Below, piece by piece: positions 1 to 4,811 of a stretch of DNA of 6,424 bases. Made by a program: the position numbers and the translations under genes. The notes below the pieces were generated by a model, which was not told the origin of the DNA, searched no databases, and was given only the letters and a program-made list of their open reading frames with translations. Source of the DNA: XYD2-FULL-39-9 sp964363685 (GTDB taxonomy: Bacteria; Patescibacteriota; Patescibacteriia; Magasanikbacterales; GWA2-37-8); the NCBI GenBank assembly GCA_964363685.1, contig CAYIJG010000056.1, positions 1 to 6,424 on the forward strand, written 5' to 3'. Each line of letters starts with the position of its first letter. The stretch's first letter is position 1.

Positions 1-828
1 TTATTGAGCGGGAGTTGAAACAACGGTTGTTCTTTTGATTGTGACGGATTTTGTTGGCGAGACTGTCTTGAGGTTGCTATTGAGTGTACCATCAATTCTA
101 ACCACATCACCGACTTTAATTTCGGCAAAACTAGAGTTTGAACGCACGCCGTCTTTTACGAGAACAACTTTTGTTTGAGCGCTAACTTTTACAGTTGCCT
201 CTCTCTTTTCTTGCTTCCAAACAAAGGATGAGTTCGCAGTATCAAAACTAGAAACAGTTCCTTTTCCATTTCTAAGATTTTGTAAAGAATTATTGTGTAA
301 AACCTTCACAAAGTAAGAACCATCTTTATTGTATTTGACTACTAAGCGCACCTCATCGCCGACGCTCATTTCTGACAATTTCATTTTACCGCCAAATGCT
401 TTGGTCAAACTTGTTCTGTTGGTAATTTTAAATATAACATTTTTGCCAACTTCCGGATAAGCAAGGCCGAGTTCTATCATTTTCTTATTGGCTTTGCCAG
501 GCAATACTTTAGTAACATTTACAGTTATATCAGTAGAAGTGGTGGTAGAAGTGAATTCTACCAAACTGCTTACCATTGCTAATTTACCGACTATAGTAAA
601 GGCACGAGGAGCCAATTTTAAAGCACGTACTAAATCTGATTTCTTTTGATCGTCATTTCTACGATCTTCCTGCCTATCTTCTCTTCGTTCGTCATTCAAT
701 TCTCTTTTTAATTCAGAGATAGCACGACCACGATTGTCTTCTTTTTCTCCATCTTGTGAAGCAAGGGCTGGAGCAACCGCGCTCAAAGCCATCACTGCCA
801 CTAGAGACAAAACTAAATATTTTTTCAT
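1..828 (-). CDS. Secreted protein with two DUF5666-like repeats
   Basis: A 275-residue exported protein of unknown function. Residues 1-23 form a clear signal peptide: a MKKY start, a hydrophobic core, and ALA before Ser24 as a signal peptidase I site. Residues 26-65 are a highly charged Glu/Asp/Arg/Lys linker. Two beta-rich units follow, at about 76-180 and 187-265. Both end in a similar pattern, 'LSEMSVGDEVRL' and 'FAEIKVGDVVRI', which with the preceding 'GTVSSFD' type strand resembles the DUF5666 family, small beta-barrel units common in secreted proteins. The only plausible start is the ATG at 828. No Shine-Dalgarno sequence precedes it; an AT-rich inverted repeat lies 17 bp upstream. The gene is complete, with its TAA at the window edge. 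It is separated from the upstream gene by 191 bp and may have its own promoter. Family assignment is by pattern only; ligand and role are unknown. Confidence 0.8.
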   Translation of the reverse strand: MKKYLVLSLVAVMALSAVAPALASQDGEKEDNRGRAISELKRELNDERREDRQEDRRNDDQKKSDLVRALKLAPRAFTIVGKLAMVSSLVEFTSTTTSTDITVNVTKVLPGKANKKMIELGLAYPEVGKNVIFKITNRTSLTKAFGGKMKLSEMSVGDEVRLVVKYNKDGSYFVKVLHNNSLQNLRNGKGTVSSFDTANSSFVWKQEKREATVKVSAQTKVVLVKDGVRSNSSFAEIKVGDVVRIDGTLNSNLKTVSPTKSVTIKRTTVVSTPAQ

Positions 829-845
829 ATACGAAATGAGTGAGA

Positions 846-873
846 GAATAAATTAAATGTGATTAATTTATTC
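846..873. repeat. Perfect 11-bp inverted repeat upstream of the DUF5666-like gene
   Basis: The arms GAATAAATTAA (846-856) and TTAATTTATTC (863-873) are exact reverse complements around a 6-nt centre. The element ends 17 bp before the start codon at 828. It could be an operator for a dimeric regulator or a weak 5' UTR hairpin. The stem is almost entirely A/T, so a DNA-level role is at least as likely as an RNA one. No T tract follows it on the minus strand, so a terminator is unlikely. Confidence 0.6.
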
Positions 874-920
874 CGAGCGAATTAGTATATATGGTTTACC
901 TATATATAGATATAATTAAG

Positions 921-930
921 TTTAATTAAA
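921..930. repeat. 10-bp AT palindrome
   Basis: TTTAATTAAA is a perfect palindrome inside the A/T-rich part of the 191-bp gap. Such palindromes arise readily by chance in A/T-rich DNA, so it is recorded only as a possible regulator site. Confidence 0.3.
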
Positions 931-944
931 CATTATTTTTTCCG

Positions 945-1008
945 ACTGTTTATCGACCTCCCTTCCTCCACAACCACTTTTAGCATGATTGCTAGAGAGT
1001 TAAACAGT
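945..1008 (-). repeat. 8-bp inverted repeat enclosing a G-rich tract
   Basis: ACTGTTTA (945-952) and TAAACAGT (1001-1008) are exact reverse complements 48 bp apart. Between them lie a small 5-bp hairpin, TAGCA/TGCTA (981-985 and 990-994, 4-nt loop), and, on the minus strand, a G-rich tract (975-957) with five GG or GGG runs. The segment starts 12 bp after the stop codon of the DUF5667-like gene. It may be a structured 3' UTR, a small RNA, or chance. Pairing over a 48-nt spacer with only 8 bp is weak evidence of a real fold. Confidence 0.35.
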
Positions 1009-1019
1009 TAGGCTTGTTA

Positions 1020-1814
1020 TTAATTGCCCTCTTTTTCTTCTACTTTTTCTACTCTCTCCAAACGAGTTCTGTTTATTGAATCGGACTTATCATCTTTTAT
1101 TTCACGAACTCTTTCTTCCGCCGCCTTTACTCTTTCATCTCTATTTTTTATTTGTTCAATTTTATTATCTTTTCTTTCTAATTTTTCCAATCTCTCTTTT
1201 CTTTTTTCTAATCGTTGTTCAATTCTAATCTTTACTTCTTCCTTTAATTTATCATCTTTTAATTCAATTTTTTCAAGATTCTCATTAAACTGTTCTAGCC
1301 TGTCTTCCGCTTCTTCTATAGATCTATCGATTTTTTCTATTCTTTTATCAACTACTCTGTCTTTTTCGATATCCCTATTTTTTGTTTCAAATTTTTCTGT
1401 TTGTATTGATGTTGCTTCTTCTATATTTTGATCTTCAACTTCATTTTTATTTAATCTTTCACGTTCCGCTTCCCGGCGCTCAATTTTCTTGATGAGAAAC
1501 TTGGCCTTGGCTTCGGGAGTTACTCTAGTCACCTCTTCTACATTTTCTATAGCTTTTTTAACCGGATATAGAATACTTCCTTCTGTTATATCTGGACTGT
1601 TATAGGCATAGGCACCACCACTTCCTACCAGCACCAGAACTGCTACTGCCATCGCTCCGGCTCTATACATAATACCTGAATGAATCCAGCTTACTTTTCC
1701 ATATTTCTTATCCCAAGCTTTATTCAAATCTTTTTGTAGGCTAGCTTTAAAAACAGTACTTGGAGATAAACTTCTTTTTATTTTAAATAAATTGTACCTT
1801 GTTTTTAATGACAT
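1020..1814 (-). CDS. Single-pass membrane protein, DUF5667-like, with long charged coiled coil; possible anti-sigma partner
   Basis: A 264-residue protein. Residues 1-50 are basic and probably cytoplasmic, with a helix around 'VFKASLQKDLNKAW' (21-34). Residues 51-71 are one hydrophobic membrane segment ending in GGAYAY. The 'ILYPVKKAIENVEEV' stretch (81-95), followed by 'PEAKAKFLIKKIERREAE' (100-117), matches the DUF5667 pattern of an LYP-K motif followed by a charged helix. Residues 118-264 are almost entirely Glu, Lys, Arg, Asp, Ile and Leu and should form a long extracytoplasmic helix or coiled coil. The start lies only 4 bp after the sigma-factor stop, so the two are almost certainly co-transcribed. 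This order and topology (short cytoplasmic head, one membrane span, outer domain) is that of many ECF anti-sigma factors. I see no zinc-binding H-x3-C-x2-C anti-sigma motif, so the partner role is inference. The start has no Shine-Dalgarno sequence. Confidence 0.75.
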   Translation of the reverse strand: MSLKTRYNLFKIKRSLSPSTVFKASLQKDLNKAWDKKYGKVSWIHSGIMYRAGAMAVAVLVLVGSGGAYAYNSPDITEGSILYPVKKAIENVEEVTRVTPEAKAKFLIKKIERREAERERLNKNEVEDQNIEEATSIQTEKFETKNRDIEKDRVVDKRIEKIDRSIEEAEDRLEQFNENLEKIELKDDKLKEEVKIRIEQRLEKRKERLEKLERKDNKIEQIKNRDERVKAAEERVREIKDDKSDSINRTRLERVEKVEEKEGN

Positions 1815-1818
1815 ATGA

Positions 1819-2328
1819 TTATAATACTTTGGTAGATAGCTTCTTAATAGCTCTGTGAGCTGCGACCTTAACGGCCGTTTCTGTCATCTGCTTCATCTCT
1901 GCTATCTCTGCATAACTATACCCGAGCAGGTAGTGAAAGGTTACAATCTCCTGATCCTCGGGACTTAAGCTCTCTAACAAATTGCCAAGTTCTCGCTTAT
2001 TTTCTTCGTTTTTAAATGATTTTATGGCTGATTTTAGCCAAAAACTATCATTTGACTCTTCTTCGTCCTCAGGCAAATGTTTGGTTGGCTTCTGATCTCG
2101 CCAATGATTAGCCAGATGATTTTTGGTAATAGTCATTATCCAGGCTGACTTGCTGAGTTCTTCATTATAACTACCAAAATGCTCCAAAGCCTTCATAAAT
2201 ACCTCTGATACCAAGTCTTGGGCAAGGTCTTTATTTGCGCTAACACGAAAAAAAACAAAGCGATACACTTTGTCTATATGAGTATTATAAAACTTCTCAA
2301 ACTCTTTTTTTGTATTCTGGCTTTTCAT
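1819..2328 (-). CDS. ECF-type RNA polymerase sigma factor
   Basis: A 169-residue sigma-70 family protein with only regions 2 and 4, as in the extracytoplasmic-function (ECF) group. Region 2 spans about residues 10-80: 'FEKFYNTHIDKVYRFV' and 'DLAQDLVSEVFMKAL' (core binding, region 2.1-2.2) and then 'AWIMTITKNHLANHWRDQK' (-10 recognition, 2.3-2.4). An acidic linker follows (about 81-105). Region 4 spans about 111-164, with 'LSPEDQEIVTFHYLLGYSYAEIAEM' and the helix-turn-helix 'TETAVKVAAHRAIKKL' for -35 recognition. It would direct RNA polymerase to a small set of promoters. I chose the ATG at 2328; an in-frame TTG at 2352 would add eight residues (YWVYTFT plus the start) that are not needed for the fold. 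It starts 40 bp after dnaJ and ends 4 bp before a membrane-protein gene, a likely regulator. No Shine-Dalgarno sequence is seen at either start. Confidence 0.92.
   Translation of the reverse strand: MKSQNTKKEFEKFYNTHIDKVYRFVFFRVSANKDLAQDLVSEVFMKALEHFGSYNEELSKSAWIMTITKNHLANHWRDQKPTKHLPEDEEESNDSFWLKSAIKSFKNEENKRELGNLLESLSPEDQEIVTFHYLLGYSYAEIAEMKQMTETAVKVAAHRAIKKLSTKVL
1821..1826 (-). promoter_or_regulatory. -10-like hexamer 6 nt before the DUF5667-like start codon
   Basis: The minus strand reads TATTAT followed by AATCAT and then the ATG at 1814. This is the spacing expected if transcription began at the start codon. A perfect TATAAT overlaps it (1823-1818) but lies only 3 nt from the ATG. No -35 box is evident, and the sequence overlaps the sigma-factor stop codon. 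It could be chance in A/T-rich DNA. Confidence 0.25.
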
Positions 2329-2334
2329 GGTAAA

Positions 2335-2340
2335 AGTATA
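2335..2340 (-). promoter_or_regulatory. -10-like hexamer 6 nt before the sigma-factor ATG
   Basis: The minus strand reads TATACT, then TTTACC, then the ATG at 2328. TATACT matches the TATAAT consensus at 5 of 6 positions, and the 6-nt spacing would place the transcript start on the A of the ATG. No good -35 hexamer sits 16-18 bp upstream. If real, it gives a leaderless sigma-factor transcript independent of dnaJ and supports the ATG over the upstream TTG. Confidence 0.3.
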
Positions 2341-2368
2341 CACCCAATACAAGCCATAAGGAAAGTAC

Positions 2369-3475
2369 TTATAAATCCTCTTTCAATTCTTCCAACTTCT
2401 TTCGTACATCTCTGCCAATTTTCTTTGGCACTCTGATTTTTACTTTAACATAATGATCACCGCGCGCATGACTGTCCAAGTGCTGAATACCTTTACCTCT
2501 CAATCTAATGAGTTGGCCTGATTCCACACCTTCTGGCACCATTAATTTTTCTATACCATCTAACGTCTCAACTTCAACTTTATCTCCCAACACTGCCTGC
2601 GGAAAGTTTATTTCTTTTTCAGTATACACATCATAGCCCTCTCGGCCAAAATCTTTGTATGGTTTCACTCTCACTCGCACATAGAGACTACCATTACCGC
2701 CACCATGCGGAGCAGCTTCGCCATGACCATCAAGTCTAATAGATTGACCATTATCAATTCCAGCTGGAATTTTTACTTTAATCGTTGAGTTACTCTGCAC
2801 CACGCCTGACCCACCGCAATGCTTACATTTCTTGGATGGTTTTTTACCAGTACCATGGCAATCGGCGCACGCAACTGCAGTTTGAATACTGCCCAAAAAT
2901 GTCCGTTGCACTTGGGTCACCTGACCTTGTCCATGACAAGTGCCACAAGTTTCCATTTTACTATCCGGCTCGCCACCACTACCTTTACAAATATCACATT
3001 TGTTTTGTTTGCGTAAAGAAATTTCTTTTTCCACACCAAAAGCGGCTTCTTTAAAATCTATTTCTACATCAGCCTGAATGTCCTGGCCTCTGGCTTGACC
3101 CCGGCCACGACTGCGTCCACCGCCAAAAAAATCACCAAAAATATCTCCGAGGTCACCAAAATCACCACCGGAAAAACCTCCGCCCGAGGCGGATCCGCCT
3201 TGGCCTCGAAAAGAATTCATCACATCTTCCCAATTCATGCCACCGCTAAATCCGCCTTGTTGCTCAAAATCAGAGCCAAACTGATCATAGCGTTGGCGCT
3301 TTTCTTTATCACTCAACACTTGATAAGCTTCATTGGCTTCTTTAAATTTGGCTTCATTTCCACCCGGCCTGTCTGGATGGTGTTGCATGGCCGATTTTTT
3401 AAAGGCCTTTTTTATATCATCAACCGAAGCATTCTTATCAACTCCGAGAATTTTGTAATAATCTTTGTGGGACAT
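2369..3475 (-). CDS. dnaJ: Chaperone DnaJ (Hsp40), complete
   Basis: A 368-residue type I J-protein, a normal length for DnaJ. It delivers unfolded clients to DnaK and stimulates DnaK ATP hydrolysis in the cytoplasm. The J domain (about residues 4-67) carries the essential HPD at 33-35 and ends with 'RYDQFG'. A Gly/Phe/Ser-rich linker follows (about 74-130) with 'DLGDIFGDFFGGG'. The zinc-binding domain has all four CxxCxGxG repeats: CDICKGSG (160), CGTCHGQG (177), CADCHGTG (203) and CKHCGGSG (217). The C-terminal beta-sandwich client-binding domains follow, including 'KIPAGIDNGQSIRLDGHGE' and 'NFPQAVLGDKVEVETLDG'. No key residue is missing. The gene starts 6 bp after the stop of the 158-aa gene and has no Shine-Dalgarno sequence, but a consensus extended -10 element lies just before the ATG. 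dnaK is 1.3 kb upstream with two other genes between. Confidence 0.98.
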   Translation of the reverse strand: MSHKDYYKILGVDKNASVDDIKKAFKKSAMQHHPDRPGGNEAKFKEANEAYQVLSDKEKRQRYDQFGSDFEQQGGFSGGMNWEDVMNSFRGQGGSASGGGFSGGDFGDLGDIFGDFFGGGRSRGRGQARGQDIQADVEIDFKEAAFGVEKEISLRKQNKCDICKGSGGEPDSKMETCGTCHGQGQVTQVQRTFLGSIQTAVACADCHGTGKKPSKKCKHCGGSGVVQSNSTIKVKIPAGIDNGQSIRLDGHGEAAPHGGGNGSLYVRVRVKPYKDFGREGYDVYTEKEINFPQAVLGDKVEVETLDGIEKLMVPEGVESGQLIRLRGKGIQHLDSHARGDHYVKVKIRVPKKIGRDVRKKLEELKEDL

Positions 3476-3480
3476 AACTA

Positions 3481-3489
3481 ATTATAGCA
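3481..3489 (-). promoter_or_regulatory. Extended -10 promoter element immediately upstream of dnaJ
   Basis: The minus strand reads TGCTATAAT, a perfect match to the extended -10 consensus TGnTATAAT, then TAGTT and the dnaJ ATG at 3475. The 5-nt spacing would put the start of transcription on or next to the ATG. Extended -10 promoters do not need a good -35 box, and none is seen. The element overlaps the last codons and the stop of the 158-aa gene, so its AT-rich form could be partly coincidental. It is the best promoter-like match in the window. Confidence 0.45.
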
Positions 3490-3958
3490 ATAAACTATCT
3501 TTTTTTACTTGCATACTATTTTTTATTTTTACCAAATCGTTTTCATCTAAAGAATCTAGATCGTGAATTAAAGAAAACAAATTACTTTTTAATACAAGTA
3601 GGTTATCTACCCAAGCTAGAAACTGTATTCTACTTTTATTTTTTTCTTCCACTTCTCCTGAATTAATAAGGCCATCTTTGATGGAAGAAATGAGCTGGGT
3701 TAATTTATCAAGACTCCTCAAACACACTATGAATTTTTTTCTTTTACTTCTTATGTCTTGTAAATTTTGACACTGATCCAAATCTTTATAGGCCTCACGA
3801 AATAGATGCTTATAAGTTCTCCACACTATAGCCTCGTCTTCTTTTAAGTCTCCTATATTTTTCACCCCAAGCCTAAGAGACTCATTTATTTCTGCTAATT
3901 TTCTTATCTCATCTCGAAAAGCCTCAAGCTCTCCAGGAATTTCCTTGTCTTCTATCAT
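3482..3958 (-). CDS. Uncharacterised 158-aa helical protein between dnaK and dnaJ
   Basis: I do not recognise this family. The 158 residues are charged and leucine/isoleucine rich with almost no proline or glycine after residue 36, so an all-helical bundle or coiled coil is likely. There is no signal peptide, membrane segment or zinc motif; the two cysteines (63 and 79) are not in a metal-binding spacing. Notable stretches are 'EAFRDEIRKLAEINESLRLG' (12-31), 'AIVWRTYKHLFREAYKDLDQ' (43-62) and 'RIQFLAWVDNLLVLKSNLFSL' (from 110). It occupies a place where grpE might be looked for, but I see neither the GrpE head-domain signature nor similarity beyond helicity. It starts 18 bp after the 251-aa gene and ends 6 bp before dnaJ, so co-transcription with both is likely. 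The sequence is more A/T-rich than dnaK and dnaJ. The start at 3958 has no Shine-Dalgarno sequence. Confidence 0.75.
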   Translation of the reverse strand: MIEDKEIPGELEAFRDEIRKLAEINESLRLGVKNIGDLKEDEAIVWRTYKHLFREAYKDLDQCQNLQDIRSKRKKFIVCLRSLDKLTQLISSIKDGLINSGEVEEKNKSRIQFLAWVDNLLVLKSNLFSLIHDLDSLDENDLVKIKNSMQVKKDSLLL

Positions 3959-3976
3959 AAAATATTTAATAAAAAT

Positions 3977-4732
3977 TTACTGGCGTGGTAATCGATTGTC
4001 AATAATAATTAAATCAACTAACGGCATATCTTTTCGCGAATTGGCTAATAATGTCGCGCCTCCCAAATACTTGACTTGAAGGCCGTGTTCTACGCTTGAG
4101 TCATTAAGTTGACTTGCCAATAATTGCCAATTAACATGATCTAGATTATTAACCACATGAAGTTGCACATCAGACACTTTCGCCATGTCGCGCAAATTAG
4201 CAATTGTCGCCAAACACTCTTCAGGAGTATTTACTTCCTTATTAGGGGAACCGAAAAAGCTAGCCGACGTCAGCATGGAAACTTTTTTTGTAACATTTCT
4301 CTGAACAAAATTTTCAACTGTTTCTGGCTCAATAACAACATGCTTCAGTTCGTCGGGTAAGAAGTCATTTGGATTAGCAACGGGATCAACAATCGTTACG
4401 TCTGCTCCAAAATAATTAAACGCTTTTGCTAAGTCGGGTCCATATGAGAAACCTTGAGTTTTATACGAACCACCTCCCACATCAATAAAAGAATACCCTC
4501 GCAAACTATCCTTTTGTAGACCTCCAAAAATTTTATCCAGATAACCAATGGCCATCTGCCATGTTCCAGGATTACGAATTAAAACACCTTTTTTCTTTAG
4601 GCGTCTTTGTATTTCTATACCTAGCCTATCAAATTTCTGCAAATCTTTGCTGGTTAATACCGTTTCAAGTGCTGGGAAATCACGAGCAATACTAAAATCA
4701 GCGCCAGATTGTTCGGAAGTATGTTCGCTCAT
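3977..4732 (-). CDS. Uncharacterised protein with methyltransferase-like Rossmann motif
   Basis: A 251-residue soluble protein. The middle resembles the start of a class I SAM-dependent methyltransferase fold: a beta strand running into 'FIDVGGGSYKTQG' (82-94, glycine-rich motif I), a helix, then 'ADVTIVDP' (110-117), whose aspartate at 116 sits where the ribose-binding acidic residue is expected. Later strands are 'KKVSMLTSASFFGSP' (149-163) and 'VQLHVVNNLDHVNW' (189-202). Residues 1-75 form a charged, mostly helical extension, and the C terminus 'VDLIIIDNRLP' (239-249) looks like a final strand. I see no catalytic motif such as NPPY or PC, so the substrate cannot be named, and another nucleotide-binding Rossmann protein is possible. 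The gene begins 79 bp after dnaK, behind a hairpin, and is followed 18 bp later by the 158-aa gene. The start at 4732 has no Shine-Dalgarno sequence; no better start is evident. Confidence 0.72.
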   Translation of the reverse strand: MSEHTSEQSGADFSIARDFPALETVLTSKDLQKFDRLGIEIQRRLKKKGVLIRNPGTWQMAIGYLDKIFGGLQKDSLRGYSFIDVGGGSYKTQGFSYGPDLAKAFNYFGADVTIVDPVANPNDFLPDELKHVVIEPETVENFVQRNVTKKVSMLTSASFFGSPNKEVNTPEECLATIANLRDMAKVSDVQLHVVNNLDHVNWQLLASQLNDSSVEHGLQVKYLGGATLLANSRKDMPLVDLIIIDNRLPRQ

Positions 4733-4753
4733 ATTACTTAATTCGATTATTTT

Positions 4754-4762
4754 ATTATGACA
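4754..4762 (-). promoter_or_regulatory. Weak extended -10-like element upstream of the methyltransferase-like gene
   Basis: The minus strand reads TGTCATAAT, which matches TGnTATAAT except for one base. It lies just downstream of the hairpin at 4766-4795 and 21 bp before the ATG at 4732, which would give a leader of about 15 nt. No -35 match is present; that position falls in the hairpin. It could restart transcription after dnaK. Confidence 0.25.
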
Positions 4763-4765
4763 AAC

Positions 4766-4795
4766 GATTAATCCCGACTTACATCGGGATTAATC
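4766..4795 (-). terminator. Perfect 12-bp hairpin after dnaK (terminator or attenuator)
   Basis: The arms GATTAATCCCGA (4766-4777) and TCGGGATTAATC (4784-4795) are exact reverse complements around a 6-nt loop. The stem begins 16 bp after the dnaK stop. In the dnaK direction it is followed by GTTTGTC, a poor T tract. In the plus direction it is followed by TATTTTAATTATTAT, but no plus-strand gene uses it. It may therefore be a partial terminator or an mRNA 3'-end stabiliser that lowers expression of downstream genes relative to dnaK. Confidence 0.6.
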
Positions 4796-4811
4796 TATTT
4801 TAATTATTATA

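Larger units (their letters stand above)
829..1019. other. Intergenic region rich in inverted repeats
   Basis: This 191-bp gap is the longest non-coding stretch in the window. It separates the DUF5667-like gene from the DUF5666-like gene, both on the minus strand. In transcription order it holds a purine-rich G tract flanked by an 8-bp inverted repeat (945-1008), a 10-bp AT palindrome TTTAATTAAA (921-930), a TA-rich stretch (about 886-914), and a perfect 11-bp inverted repeat (846-873). I see no hairpin followed by a T tract that would be a standard terminator for the upstream gene, and no convincing -35/-10 pair for the downstream gene. The longest open frame noted, 17 codons from an ATG at 986, has no support as a gene. 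Confidence 0.6.

Noticed and set aside
846..890. An ECF-type promoter (GGAAT-like -35 box) upstream of the DUF5666-like gene
   Set aside because: A GGAAT is present at 874-870 on the minus strand, but no CGTC-like -10 follows at the expected distance.
886..906. TA-rich GGTTTACC-centred near-palindrome as an operator
   Set aside because: Only the GGT/ACC core is symmetric; the flanking TATATA runs are out of register by one base and are low-complexity sequence.
933..986. A 17-codon minus-strand open frame in the intergenic gap
   Set aside because: It is too short, has no ribosome binding site, and its Val/Glu/Gly/Arg composition only reflects the G-rich tract.
1024..1431. A 135-codon plus-strand open frame rich in Ser, Phe and Leu
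   Set aside because: It is the mirror of the Glu/Lys/Arg-rich coiled coil on the minus strand, whose codons read as Ser/Phe/Leu on the other strand.
3095..3481. A 128-codon plus-strand open frame opposite the dnaJ N-terminal half
   Set aside because: It is antisense to the J domain and Gly-rich linker, with no start signal or recognisable domain.
3482..3958. Assigning the 158-aa gene as grpE because of its position
   Set aside because: No GrpE head-domain signature is visible, and helicity plus location alone is not enough.
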